From positions 2,086,501-2,150,500 of the forward strand of contig NZ_JBBOYD010000001.1 of assembly GCF_038007965.1 (NCBI RefSeq): a stretch of DNA of 64,000 nucleotides, given 5' to 3'. The stretch is from Niallia sp. FSL W8-0635 (GTDB lineage: Bacteria > Bacillota > Bacilli > Bacillales > Cytobacillaceae). The notes under the pieces were generated by a model that had not been told where the DNA came from, did not search any database, and saw nothing but the letters and a program-made list of their open reading frames with translations. Both the position numbers and the translations under genes were made by a program. Of the stretch, positions 17,527-25,781 are shown piece after piece (the first letter of the stretch is position 1; every line of letters starts with the position of its first letter).

Positions 17527-17703
17527 ATGAATAAAAAAGACATTGAATATAAAATATTAGAATTAAAGAACGAATATTTACAGGTTCAAGATAATTTAGA
17601 AAAATTGGAGTATGTAAATGGTAATATACGACCTTTAGAAAATAGGCTTTCTAAGATTGAAGAAGAACTGAAATCTCTTAATGATATTCTAAATAAACTT
17701 TAG
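17527..17703 (+). CDS. SE1832-family small coiled-coil protein
   Basis: A 58-residue, almost wholly helical acidic protein, MNKKDIEYKILELKNEYLQV at the start and RLSKIEEELKSLNDI near the end, with heptad-like Leu/Ile spacing interrupted once by NIRPLENR. The layout of two helices joined by a short loop matches the SE1832-type small proteins of Bacillales, of unknown function. RBS GGGGAGG is strong. It ends at a hairpin with a T-run. Confidence 0.7.
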   Translation: MNKKDIEYKILELKNEYLQVQDNLEKLEYVNGNIRPLENRLSKIEEELKSLNDILNKL

Positions 17704-17789
17704 AAGAATACACTTATCCATGCAAAAGATAAATATAATAAACATATTTTCATGTAATATGCTTAACGCTTCAATGATTTCTAAAAAAT

Positions 17790-17828
17790 GTCTAAATTCT
17801 GTTGCATAAGAAATTAGACGTTTTTTTG
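17790..17828 (+). terminator. Terminator of the SE1832-family gene
   Basis: GTCTAAATTC pairs with GAAATTAGAC (one mismatch), followed by GTTTTTTT. Confidence 0.75.
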
Positions 17829-17862
17829 TATCCCATGATATGTTTAAGATGAGTTAAAGGGA

Positions 17863-18273
17863 AATAGTTACATGGAAAAGTAGTGAAGGTACCGAAAAAG
17901 AAGGGGTAATATCAACACCAGTAAACTATGATTCTACTAAAAAATATCCATTATTAGTGGTAGTCCATGGCGGTCTTGCTTGGGCATCCTTTCCCATATA
18001 TTCAGATTGCTTTAATGGAAAATACCCTATTGAACAGTTTAGTGAAAAAGGCTTTATTGTGCTAGAACCAAATTATAAAGGCAGCTTAGGCTATGGTAAT
18101 AAATTTTTAAAAGCAAGCTATAGAGAACTTGCAATTACGAATTACGATGATATTCTATCTGGAGTGATAAGCTCGTTGAAACAGGGATAGTGGATGAGGA
18201 GAAAGTAGGCCTTATGGGCTGGAGCAATGGTGGATATCGTTCAATAGATTGTACTTATCGTATTAACGCTTAA
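17863..18273 (+). pseudogene. Fragment of an S9 (prolyl oligopeptidase/acylaminoacyl peptidase) family gene
   Basis: The first frame reads VTWKSSEGTEKEGVISTP and then KKYPLLVVVHGG, the start of the S9 catalytic domain, continuing to NYKGSLGYGNKF. A one-base loss near 18168 shifts the frame; the next frame continues KLVETGIVDEEKVGLMGWSN with the nucleophile motif GWSNGGY. The sequence then ends abruptly at 18273, before the catalytic Asp and His. The N-terminal beta-propeller is absent too. So the gene is truncated at both ends and frameshifted, and is surely inactive. Confidence 0.88.
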
Positions 18274-18280
18274 ATCATTA

Positions 18281-18320
18281 AACGTCTAAAACCTTGCTAA
18301 ATAAGGTTTAGACGTTTTCT
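18281..18320 (+). terminator. Terminator after the S9 peptidase fragment
   Basis: AACGTCTAAAACCTT pairs with AAGGTTTAGACGTT with a short loop, followed by TTCTTT. Confidence 0.8.
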
Positions 18321-18421
18321 TTATTATTCAATAATAGAAGGATTAACACATACTTCTTAAATAATACTGCGCAATAGTATAAACCAAATAGTGATTCTAG
18401 CTAGAGTTGGTACAAGCTTAT

Positions 18422-19819
18422 CTATTTTGCCATTTCCCAGCATTGCATTAATTGGTGAATGCTTTCCTCGATTTTCTCTAATGGGATGCCTCCGAATCCT
18501 AACAGGAATGTTGGATGCTTATATTTTATGGGTTTTAACAGATAATCGCTTAAAGGATAAATGGAGATATGGCTTTTGGCTGCGATGGCTTTTAACTCAT
18601 TTTCACTTTTTTGCAGCGGAAGGGAAATTAAAATATGCATTCCGGCTTGATCTCCAGTGATGATGACTTCAGGATAATCTGTTTTAAAGATATGGGTCAG
18701 TTTATCAAGTTTCTTGCGATAAATTTTCCGCATACGGTTTAAGTGTTTTGAAAAATAACCGTCTTTCATGAAGCTGGCTACTATATGCTGGTCAAATCTT
18801 GGAACAGTTGCTGAATAATAACTGAATGTTTCCTTATATTTTTTCAGCAAGGTTGTTGGTAAAAGAAAATAGGCCAGTCGCAATGAGGGCATTAATGACT
18901 TGGTGAATGTACTTAGATAAATCACCTTATCGTTTTGGTCCATCCCGTGTAAGGCGGGAATGGGTTTACCAGTGTAACGAAACTCGCTGTCATAATCGTC
19001 TTCAATGATATAGCGATTTTTACTTTTTGCTGCCCACTGCATTAACTGTGTTCTTCTTGTGGCAGAAAGAACGGCACCTGTCGGAAATTGATGAGAAGGC
19101 GTAATGTAGACCACATTGGCATTTGTTTTTTCAAGTTGTTCCACTATCAATCCATCTTCATCAACTGGGATAGGGATCGCCTTATTTTGCAGTTGAATTC
19201 TAGGGCTTGCTGAATAGCCAGGATTTTCAAGGGCTAAGGTTGAATCATTCTCAAGCAACCTTAAAATCATGGGAAAGAGTTGTTCTGTTCCTGAACCAAT
19301 TACAATTTGCTCCGGTTTACACACAATCCCACGCGATTGATATAGATATTTGGCTATTTCCGTCCGTAAAGTGTATTCTCCTTGGGGTTCTCCAATCTGT
19401 AACAACTCCTTCGACGAGCTATCATATAAATTTTTTGCATACTTTCTCCACTGTGAAAAAGGAAAGGAGTCTGTATCAATTTTTCCAGGGTGAAAGTCAA
19501 ATTGAATCATTTTCTTCTCCGTATCCTCTATAGGCAACTCAATATGTTCTGTTTCAATATAAGGTAATTCATTTATATCCTCTACAAAAAATCCAATCCG
19601 CGGTTTTGATACAATAAAGCCCTCTGCAACCAGCTGCGCATATGCCACTTCAATCGTTGTTTGGCTGATGTTTAAAAAATCGGCCAATTTTTTTTTGGAG
19701 GGAAGTTGCGTCCCAACTTCGATTTGTTGACTCAAAATAGCAGATTTGATCCCCATATAAAGCTGCTCATACAAGGGTTTTGTTGTGTTTTTATTCAATG
19801 CAAACATAAGCATATCCAT
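18422..19819 (-). CDS. MocR/PdxR-type regulator (GntR HTH fused to aminotransferase fold)
   Basis: A 465-residue regulator. The N-terminal GntR winged helix (residues about 10-80: PLYEQLYMGIKSAILSQQIE, LPSKKKLADFLNISQTTIEV) is joined to a fold-type I aminotransferase domain (about 115-460) with the PLP-binding Lys in STFTKSLMPSLRLAY and a DDYDSEFRY motif. Such proteins bind PLP and act on vitamin B6, GABA or related genes. It is divergent from the ECF transporter gene with a short shared promoter, so it probably controls that gene. The start at 19819 has AGAGGG upstream; an in-frame ATG at 19903 would lie in the promoter. Confidence 0.9.
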   Translation of the reverse strand: MDMLMFALNKNTTKPLYEQLYMGIKSAILSQQIEVGTQLPSKKKLADFLNISQTTIEVAYAQLVAEGFIVSKPRIGFFVEDINELPYIETEHIELPIEDTEKKMIQFDFHPGKIDTDSFPFSQWRKYAKNLYDSSSKELLQIGEPQGEYTLRTEIAKYLYQSRGIVCKPEQIVIGSGTEQLFPMILRLLENDSTLALENPGYSASPRIQLQNKAIPIPVDEDGLIVEQLEKTNANVVYITPSHQFPTGAVLSATRRTQLMQWAAKSKNRYIIEDDYDSEFRYTGKPIPALHGMDQNDKVIYLSTFTKSLMPSLRLAYFLLPTTLLKKYKETFSYYSATVPRFDQHIVASFMKDGYFSKHLNRMRKIYRKKLDKLTHIFKTDYPEVIITGDQAGMHILISLPLQKSENELKAIAAKSHISIYPLSDYLLKPIKYKHPTFLLGFGGIPLEKIEESIHQLMQCWEMAK

Positions 19820-19860
19820 TCGGGAACCCTCTTTTCTGACCATGTTAACTTTATAAAAAT

Positions 19861-19887
19861 TGACACTTTTTATATTGTCAGTTTTTA
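19861..19887. promoter_or_regulatory. Direct repeats in the MocR/ECF intergenic region
   Basis: TGACACTTTTTA (19861-19872) and TGTCAGTTTTTA (19876-19887) are imperfect 12-bp direct repeats on a 15-bp period. TGACA and TGTCA also form an inverted pair. GabR and PdxR are known to bind paired repeats near the promoter, so this is a good candidate operator. Confidence 0.5.
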
Positions 19888-19968
19888 TTATACTAGTAAT
19901 CATGGAAGAAGAGGAGATTCTTTTTTATAAACTAAAAAACAAACACTTGAAAGAAGAGGATGATTTGC

Positions 19969-20490
19969 ATGTTTGCGACTGAACAAAACAAAACGAGAAT
20001 CCTGGTTCTCAATGCACTATTTATTACTTTAACGTTTCTTGCAACAATGTTTATTAACATCAGGCTGCCATTGATGGGAAATGGGGGACTAATCCATTTG
20101 GGTAACGTGCCGTTTTTGATTGCTGCATTTATTTTTGGCAAGAAATCAGGTGCGATTGTAGGAGCTTTTGGAATGGCTTTATTTGATATAATGTCAGGAT
20201 GGACATTATGGGCTCCGTTCACATTTGTTATCGTTGGTACTATGGGGTATATAGCTGGACTTATTGTGGAAAAGATGCCTGGCAAAAAATCTCTTGTATA
20301 TATACTGGCAGTTGCTGTTGCCATGATTATCAAAGTTGTCGGCTACTATTTTACAGAAGTAATCCTTTATGGAAACTGGATCCTGCCATTCGGCTCCGTC
20401 CCAGGTAATATCATGCAACTAGTCATCGCCGGTATTATCGTTGTGCCACTAACAAAAGGGTTTAAGCAAAGAATTGTGCGTACTCAATAA
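19969..20490 (+). CDS. ECF transporter S component, vitamin-type
   Basis: A 173-residue membrane protein with about five to six hydrophobic segments. NIRLPLMGNGGLIHLGNVPF and FGKKSGAIVGAFGMALFDI are typical of substrate-binding S components of energy-coupling factor transporters that share an EcfAA'T module encoded elsewhere. The substrate is not readable from sequence. Divergence from a PLP-dependent MocR regulator favours a vitamin B6 form or a related compound. The start at 19969 has AGAGGA at good spacing; the ATG at 19960 overlaps that site. A strong terminator follows. Confidence 0.88.
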   Translation: MFATEQNKTRILVLNALFITLTFLATMFINIRLPLMGNGGLIHLGNVPFLIAAFIFGKKSGAIVGAFGMALFDIMSGWTLWAPFTFVIVGTMGYIAGLIVEKMPGKKSLVYILAVAVAMIIKVVGYYFTEVILYGNWILPFGSVPGNIMQLVIAGIIVVPLTKGFKQRIVRTQ

Positions 20491-20517
20491 TAAGGGTGCC
20501 AGGCACCACAAAAAGAC

Positions 20518-20570
20518 AAAAGGTATTTAAATGTCCTTGCTGAGAGGACATTTAAATACCTTTATTTATT
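20518..20570 (+). terminator. Terminator of the ECF transporter gene
   Basis: A 19-bp perfect stem (20518-20536 with 20544-20562) around a 7-base loop, ending in CCTTTATTTATT. Confidence 0.85.
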
Positions 20571-20738
20571 GTTAAAAGGATAATATTTTAGTGATATGGA
20601 GAGCTAAAACTTTAATATATGAGATTAGATGTTTTATTTTTGCTCTTTTCTAAAAGATTGTTGCAATTAAATCAAAAAAATGTATATTATACTAACAATA
20701 GAAAAATTTGTAAATGTCTAATTAGGAGGTGTTTTTTA

Positions 20739-20975
20739 ATGAAATTAAAGGGGTTCATAGTTACTTTTGGGTCGTTTGCACTGACAACTGCCTTCCTTTA
20801 CTTGCTTGGTTATGTGTTTACTATTCCTTGGTTAATGTTGCAATACGAGTACACAGATAATGCAAGCGGATTCTTTGTATCAATAGGGTCGTTAGTTCCC
20901 TTAATAATCGGTTTGTTGATAAGTTTTATTGCCGAAAAAATTTATATATACAAATACCGACAAAAACTTGGTTGA
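20739..20975 (+). CDS. Small two-TM membrane protein
   Basis: A 78-residue membrane protein with hydrophobic segments at about residues 5-33 and 47-65, joined by an acidic loop (QYEYTDNASG) and ending in a basic tail (IYKYRQKLG). No family is recognised. The start at 20739 is set by a perfect AGGAGGT eight bases upstream; the longer frame from 20619 has no site. A terminator follows directly. Confidence 0.75.
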   Translation: MKLKGFIVTFGSFALTTAFLYLLGYVFTIPWLMLQYEYTDNASGFFVSIGSLVPLIIGLLISFIAEKIYIYKYRQKLG

Positions 20976-20995
20976 TTTTGACCAAGTTTTTTTTC
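20963..20995 (+). terminator. Terminator of the 78-aa membrane protein gene
   Basis: AAACTTGG pairs with CCAAGTTT, followed by eight or nine T. Confidence 0.85.
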
Positions 20996-21243
20996 ACCCC
21001 TCGTTTAGCAATGGTTGATAAATTTAGTCTCTGACAAGAACTTAGAAGCATTTTCTTAATAACTTCTTTGGAAGGTATTTGCTTGTTTAGTCCCAAAAAC
21101 GATACCAAAAATATGTAGTTATCAAGATACATCGTAGCTACTGCTTGAAATCTATCCATCCACTTTTTCAATCGTTTGTGATAGCCGTTGACGTTGTTTG
21201 ATATGGTATATACTTTTCTTTTTGTACGGTTTTTTGCTTACAT
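20996..21243 (-). mobile_element. IS1595-type transposase remnant
   Basis: The minus strand reads NNVNGYHKRLKKWMDRF, then VATMYLDNYIFLVSFLGLNK and IPSKEVIKKMLLSSCQRLN. The H-x-x-LK-x-W-M-x-RF-x-x-VAT-x-YLDNY pattern is the C-terminal end of IS1595/ISXO2-group transposases. A stop in the same frame lies just upstream (about 21244), and nothing of the DDE core remains. The element is dead; no inverted repeats were seen. Confidence 0.75.
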
Positions 21244-21576
21244 TGATGACCATGATTTTAATCTTGGCAACAATTTATGCAAAAACAGCATTTATTTTAG
21301 AGAAATCAAAGGTAAATATGAGGAGAAGCTATCTGAGCACTCTGATGAAAAAAGAAGGGGAAATCTTTGTGATTGTCGAAATATATTTCATAGAAAAATA
21401 GATTATTTTATATTGCTGTTTTTACCAATTGAATATGGCAATCAGTAAAATATAAAAAAATTCTCGAACTGAACTTTCGAGTGTTTAACATTTTACAGGG
21501 TAATATAAAAACAGGATTAGTCAAATCTCTATTTTGACCGTTTTTTTAATATAATATGTCAGGAAGTGAGCAAAGT
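21244..21576. other. Spacer between IS remnant and the 172-aa membrane protein
   Basis: Plus-strand open frames here (such as from 21198) begin inside the transposase remnant and lack ribosome binding sites. A hairpin GTCAAA / TTTTGAC with a T-run at 21519-21550 precedes a TATAAT-like element at 21549. No gene is supported. Confidence 0.4.
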
Positions 21577-22095
21577 TTGAAGGGAATGGTAGAAAGAAGG
21601 CTATCTTATTTATATACAGGAGAATTAACTTCAGTCATCGTTTTTGTTTTTGTCAGTTATCTATTTAATTATGCATTTCCAAATCTGCGAATGTATTCGC
21701 TATATTCCTTTTGGGCATCATTCATCCTTTTAGAATTTCTTCTAATACAAGGAACCATTTTTTGGTATGCAAAATTAAAAAGACTGCGAAAGGAGAATAC
21801 GTCCATAACACCAATTAAGATCGTTCGACAGTTGTATCGTTTTAAAAGGCTAAACATAATGATGATTATCGTCACAATCATTGCATTTGTTTTTGATTTT
21901 ATTAAATGGTATCCGTTGCTGCCAATAGGTGGGTTATCTATTGCATTATTGATTTATGCTTTTGCAATTTTAGAGTTTATTAACTATTTTTATATTCAAC
22001 TCTCATACGGTAAAATCTCTGATATTAGACATTTGTTAAAAAGTAGAAAATGGAAGAAATCCTGTTTGAATAAGGATTTCAGACGCTTATTATAG
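21577..22095 (+). CDS. Four-TM membrane protein of unknown function
   Basis: A 172-residue membrane protein with hydrophobic segments at about residues 18-36, 42-62, 88-107 and 113-135 (for example SVIVFVFVSYLFNYAFP and IMMIIVTIIAFVFDFI), positively charged loops, and a basic C-terminal tail. No family is recognised. The TTG at 21577 was chosen because AGGAAGTGAG lies nine bases upstream; the ATG at 21556 has no site of its own. The convergent gene at 22130 is also a small membrane protein. Confidence 0.55.
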   Translation: MKGMVERRLSYLYTGELTSVIVFVFVSYLFNYAFPNLRMYSLYSFWASFILLEFLLIQGTIFWYAKLKRLRKENTSITPIKIVRQLYRFKRLNIMMIIVTIIAFVFDFIKWYPLLPIGGLSIALLIYAFAILEFINYFYIQLSYGKISDIRHLLKSRKWKKSCLNKDFRRLL

Positions 22096-22129
22096 GTGCT
22101 TTTGTTAAAGAAGTGAAGAGAAAAGCACT

Positions 22130-22531
22130 TCAAAGGTAGCCTACTAATCTTCTAAAAATATAAGTAACCCCGTTCAAACAAATTAATATTACCATCTCTC
22201 CAAACGAAAAAACAAATATAGTTAAAAATAAATCAAAGTAGAATTCGCCTATAGATGAAAAATCTGCTGTATCTGTTGTCAAAGATTTAAACAGAAAGAA
22301 AAAGAAAGTGGAGCATAGGAGTCCTATATAAATACATACCCAGTGATGATAAAAATTTATCTTAAATTTACTGCGCCAAATCCATACATTCAATGGCAAA
22401 AAAGTGATAAGAAAATATAAAAGCAGCAAATGGAAATCGGAATCTTTAACATAAAAGAATAGATACTGATGTAGACAAAAAATAACGATATTTATAAGGA
22501 AGATTAATAGAAGGGAACGCTTATGCTGCAA
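22130..22531 (-). CDS. Four-TM membrane protein of unknown function
   Basis: A 133-residue hydrophobic protein with four predicted segments (LLLIFLINIVIFCLHQYLFF, LLLLYFLITFLPLNVWIW, WVCIYIGLLCSTFFFFLF and LFLTIFVFSFGEMVILICL), rich in Phe. No family is recognised. The TTG at 22531 is favoured because GGGGG lies seven bases upstream; an in-frame TTG at 22549 overlaps it. It follows the 88-aa membrane protein gene on the same strand by 42 bases, so the two are probably an operon. Confidence 0.55.
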   Translation of the reverse strand: MQHKRSLLLIFLINIVIFCLHQYLFFYVKDSDFHLLLLYFLITFLPLNVWIWRSKFKINFYHHWVCIYIGLLCSTFFFFLFKSLTTDTADFSSIGEFYFDLFLTIFVFSFGEMVILICLNGVTYIFRRLVGYL

Positions 22532-22573
22532 ATTTATACCCCCAGTCAAAATTCATTTACTCATTAGAGGCAA

Positions 22574-22840
22574 TCAAGGTTGATTCCAAAAAAATGAGGT
22601 AACGAAAGGGATTACTATCATTATGATAAAAATAAGGATATTACCGATAAGGCCGCAAAATTTAAAGTATCCTTTTTTTCCTAAGCAACCAAAGATTATC
22701 CCAATGATAGGAAAAATCCAAAGGAGTAATATAGAGAGAGCATTGGGAAAAGGAAAGCTCATAAAAAACGAAAGGATATAAGCCACAAAGGATAGGAAAA
22801 AAATAATAAAAGATCCAACACCAAAGAAATTCTGTTTCAT
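22574..22840 (-). CDS. Three-TM small membrane protein
   Basis: An 88-residue protein with three hydrophobic segments (FIIFFLSFVAYILSFFM, ALSILLLWIFPIIGIIFG and IGNILIFIIMIVIPFVTSF) and a short basic loop GKKGYFK between the second and third. The layout resembles DUF4190-type and similar small Bacillus membrane proteins, but no confident family match is possible. The RBS AAAGGAG is good. It is first of a two-gene minus-strand operon. Confidence 0.6.
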   Translation of the reverse strand: MKQNFFGVGSFIIFFLSFVAYILSFFMSFPFPNALSILLLWIFPIIGIIFGCLGKKGYFKFCGLIGNILIFIIMIVIPFVTSFFWNQP

Positions 22841-23058
22841 AGTATCTCCTTTCCCTTTTTGTTTAATTTTACCATAATGATGTTTTTACTGAAATAGCGA
22901 AATAAAGTATTCTTTTTATGTTTAAAATAACTTTTATTAGAAGCTGTTTTTGCAATATAAATATATGTTTCATGGAAATAATATAATGAATCAAAAAGAA
23001 GGAAATATCTTTTCCATATGGAATGTAATACGCATGTCATTGTTTAGGAGTGAAATAG

Positions 23059-23943
23059 ATGAAAAAAATTTTAGTTCTTGGTGGTACACGTTTTTTTGGA
23101 AGGAAGCTAGTGGAATTGCTGTTGGAAGAGGGGCATCAGGTTACGATAATGACCCGTGGGACAACAAGTCATCCATTTGGCGATCGAGTGGAGCATATCA
23201 TCGGTGATCGCTCTATGAAGGAACAACTTAATAATCATTTTGAAGGACGAAAATTTGATATTGTTTATGACAATATTTGCTATACATCAAATGAAGCAAG
23301 GGATTTCTGTGAAGTTTTTAACGGGAACATTGGCAAGCTTGTGTTTACTTCTTCCTTATCGACGTATGCTGCAGATGGAAAGGAAAAGAGAGAAGAAGAC
23401 TTTGATCCGTATCATTATCCGATAGCATGGGGAGATAAAGAGGCATTTACATATAACGAAGGAAAGCGACAAGCAGAAGCCGTTTTCTTTCAGTACGCAA
23501 CATTTCCAGTTGTGGCAGTAAGGTTCCCCATTGTGTTAGGAGAAGATGATTACACACGCAGGTTGCATTTTCATGTGGAGGGGATTCAGAAAGGAAACGC
23601 AATTGGCTTTGTTAATATGGAAGCAGAAATGTCCTTTATTCTTGCCTCAGAAGCTGCAACATTCTTAAAATGGGCAGGTTTTTCAGACTTTGAAGGACCA
23701 TTTAATGCAACGGCGAATGGAAAAATTTCTATGGGAGAATTAATCCATATAATCGAAAAGGTGACAGGGCATGAGGCGAAAATAACGTTAAAAGGGGACG
23801 AGGAAGATACATCCCCATTTGCCATTCCTGCCACATGGTATATGAATACGGAAAAGGCAGAAAAAGCGGGCTTTGAGTTCAGTAACCTGGATAATTGGTT
23901 GCCAGCTTTGATTGAGGAAATTGCAAGTAAAGATAAGCATTGA
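23059..23943 (+). CDS. NAD-dependent epimerase/dehydratase (extended SDR)
   Basis: A 294-residue Rossmann-fold protein. The cofactor motif is ILVLGGTRFFGRKLVELLL (residues 3-21; GxRxFGR rather than classical GxxGxxG, as in the atypical SDR subgroup). YNEGKRQAE (about residues 133-141) holds the catalytic Tyr-x-x-x-Lys. VAVRFPIVLGEDD follows. Related proteins act on nucleotide sugars or as reductases; the substrate is unclear. RBS TAGGAGTG. It precedes the HIT gene by 77 bases. Confidence 0.88.
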   Translation: MKKILVLGGTRFFGRKLVELLLEEGHQVTIMTRGTTSHPFGDRVEHIIGDRSMKEQLNNHFEGRKFDIVYDNICYTSNEARDFCEVFNGNIGKLVFTSSLSTYAADGKEKREEDFDPYHYPIAWGDKEAFTYNEGKRQAEAVFFQYATFPVVAVRFPIVLGEDDYTRRLHFHVEGIQKGNAIGFVNMEAEMSFILASEAATFLKWAGFSDFEGPFNATANGKISMGELIHIIEKVTGHEAKITLKGDEEDTSPFAIPATWYMNTEKAEKAGFEFSNLDNWLPALIEEIASKDKH

Positions 23944-24020
23944 TTGCGATGGTTAAGAAGAATTTGTTATATTTTGGTGAAGTGGAGGATGAATAAAGGG
24001 ATAGTTATAGGAGGAGAAAA

Positions 24021-24434
24021 ATGGCTTATGATTTAGATTGTCCTTTATGTAATCCACATAAAGATAGCGACCAAAATATCGTCCTGGAGAATGAAACATG
24101 TTATTTTTTGCAACATAACAAACATCAAGGTGTCTTAGAGGGTAGCGGTTTAATAATTCCTAAAAACCATCACAAGGACGTCTTTGAGTTAACACAAGAA
24201 GAGTGGACCGATACATATGAGCTAGTACATAAGGCAAAAAAATTTATAGATAATAACCATTCTCCTGATGGCTATACAATAGGATGGAATGTAGGCAAAG
24301 TCTCTAACCAAGAGATTTATCATTGTCATCTTCACCTAATCCCAAGATATAAGGATGAACCATTGGCTGGAAAGGGAATTAGATATTGGTTAAAACAAGA
24401 GGGAAATAGACGAGTGAAAGGGGAAAGTGAATAG
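24021..24434 (+). CDS. HIT family hydrolase
   Basis: A 137-residue histidine-triad protein. HCHLHLIPRYKDEP at about residues 104-117 is the catalytic H-x-H-x-H; the first half has CPLCNPHKD (a possible zinc-binding pair) and GLIIPKNHHKDVFEL. HIT proteins cleave nucleoside phosphoramidates, dinucleoside polyphosphates or related nucleotides in the cytoplasm; substrate not determined. RBS ATAGGAGGAG. A terminator follows. Confidence 0.9.
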   Translation: MAYDLDCPLCNPHKDSDQNIVLENETCYFLQHNKHQGVLEGSGLIIPKNHHKDVFELTQEEWTDTYELVHKAKKFIDNNHSPDGYTIGWNVGKVSNQEIYHCHLHLIPRYKDEPLAGKGIRYWLKQEGNRRVKGESE

Positions 24435-24496
24435 CTTTTAGGGTGTTTGAGACACCAAAACAAGATAATGTAGTCATTTTTAATCCATACAGAAAT

Positions 24497-24533
24497 AACC
24501 ACTGAAATTGTTTGTTCAGTGGTTTTCTTTTTG
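24497..24533 (+). terminator. Terminator of the HIT gene
   Basis: AACCACTGAA pairs with TTCAGTGGTT, followed by TTCTTTTT. Confidence 0.85.
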
Positions 24534-24572
24534 TAGGATCAGATTCCTTCGTTGCTTTATATATAAAAATTT

Positions 24573-24616
24573 TAGCGATTTTTTCTATTGAGAATATGGT
24601 AAGTAAAAATCGCTTA
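24573..24616 (-). terminator. Terminator of the DinB gene
   Basis: On the minus strand TAAGCGATTTTT pairs with AAAAAATCGCTA and is followed by AAAATTTTTA; it lies about 35 bases after the stop. Confidence 0.6.
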
Positions 24617-24651
24617 ACAACTTCTAGGTAGTTTTTTGTTCACTAATGTCT

Positions 24652-25110
24652 CTAAACAAACCGTTTCAAATCATTGATCGCCTGCAAATGCATGCCTTCA
24701 TGAAAAATCGTTCGAATTAATACTTGTTCTATTGTGTGCATGCCCATATCGATTGGGGGATATTCTTTTTCAAGCTCATTGCGATATTTTTCTAATATTT
24801 CTTGTGGTTGTGCGTTTAAAAGCTCTTTTAATTCTTGGAAGGACGGTGTCTCCTCTGTAAAATTGGCTGGTGTTGTACCAAAGCCAAACCATTGATTGAA
24901 TTGCTTCGAAGTAGGAGAGGCTTCTTTTGTTAATGCCTCGATCCATAAAAACTGATCGAGATAAAGATGACCGAGATTCCAGCGGATATTATTATTAAAT
25001 CCATCTGGAATAATTTCTGCTTGCTCGTCTGTCATCATTTCAACAGTCCCTAACAGTTCCTTCCGATACGTTTCCAATTGTTTAAATAAATTTTCATGAC
25101 GTGCTTCCAT
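24652..25110 (-). CDS. DinB family protein
   Basis: A 152-residue four-helix-bundle protein. Metal-binding histidines are visible in NLGHLYLDQFLW (about residue 48) and TIFHEGMHLQAINDL (HEGMH, near residues 137-141). DinB proteins bind a divalent metal; members include thiol transferases, and DNA damage induction is known in B. subtilis, but a role here is not defined. The start at 25110 follows AAGGAG by seven bases; a GTG three codons upstream is less likely. Confidence 0.9.
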   Translation of the reverse strand: MEARHENLFKQLETYRKELLGTVEMMTDEQAEIIPDGFNNNIRWNLGHLYLDQFLWIEALTKEASPTSKQFNQWFGFGTTPANFTEETPSFQELKELLNAQPQEILEKYRNELEKEYPPIDMGMHTIEQVLIRTIFHEGMHLQAINDLKRFV

Positions 25111-25243
25111 TTTACACACTCCTTAAACATAAACTCACAATCATTTATTCGATATGGCGATATCTATTTCCTGCACGGGAAGAATAGTGATTTTTTCTAA
25201 TGGAAATACTAGAAAAAACAGGAATAAAGATAGGAGAAAAACG

Positions 25244-25552
25244 ATGCCTCGTAAAGATGAAGAGATTAGCGAAGAAATAGAAAAGGAACCGCTGAATACG
25301 AACAAGAAAGAGGGGGAAGTAGATAAATTAAACCGCATGCTAGCAGCGGTGTTGGAGTATATTTCAGACGATGAGGTAGAAGAAATCGATATTGATTACA
25401 TATTGGATCAAACAGAAGGGCTTCGTGCTTGGTGGAATCAATACCGAGAGAAAAACCGTAAGCGCATGGAAGAAGAAATCAAAGAATCATTAGGGGGACT
25501 GTCCCTTGAGGAGCTAGAGAAGATTCGGGAACAAATTAAGGCTAAACAATAA
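25244..25552 (+). CDS. Acidic helical protein of unknown function
   Basis: A 102-residue soluble acidic protein. The N-terminus is rich in Glu and Lys (KDEEISEEIEKEPLN), followed by a predicted helix (VDKLNRMLAAVLEYI) and a charged C-terminal coiled coil (SLEELEKIREQIKAKQ). No family is recognised. The start at 25244 is set by TAGGAGA seven bases upstream; the longer frame from 25154 has no site. It lies divergent from the DinB gene and ends in a terminator. Confidence 0.7.
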   Translation: MPRKDEEISEEIEKEPLNTNKKEGEVDKLNRMLAAVLEYISDDEVEEIDIDYILDQTEGLRAWWNQYREKNRKRMEEEIKESLGGLSLEELEKIREQIKAKQ

Positions 25553-25556
25553 GACA

Positions 25557-25595
25557 AATGGTTTTCATCCATAAAAGATGAAAGCCATTTTTTCA
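25557..25595 (+). terminator. Terminator of the 102-aa gene
   Basis: AATGGTTTTCATC pairs with GATGAAAGCCATT, followed by TTTTTC. Confidence 0.85.
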
Positions 25596-25690
25596 TTTCA
25601 CCAAGCTAAAGAAATGATTATATCGAAATAGTGGTGTGAACAACAACATTCCTTTGATAGAATGAGAGAATGGAATATCCTAGAAGAATA

Positions 25691-25729
25691 TTAAGAAAAT
25701 CTTAAGAATTTTGCTTAGCAGATATTAAG
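25691..25729 (+). promoter_or_regulatory. Tandem TTAAG element upstream of the response regulator
   Basis: TTAAG occurs at 25691, 25702 and 25725. The first two are spaced 11 bp, one helical turn, the usual spacing for tandem OmpR/PhoB-family half-sites. It lies about 50-90 bases before the response regulator start, fitting autoregulation. TTAAG-N6-TTAAG also occurs at 46821-46836. Confidence 0.5.
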
Positions 25730-25781
25730 ATTTTTTGCCTATGATAGAGACATCGAAGAGAGAGAAAGCAGGTGGTTGTTG

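Noticed and set aside
21198..21401. 67-codon hydrophobic plus-strand frame
   Set aside because: It starts in the transposase remnant, has no ribosome binding site, and its hydrophobicity comes from AT-rich antisense sequence.
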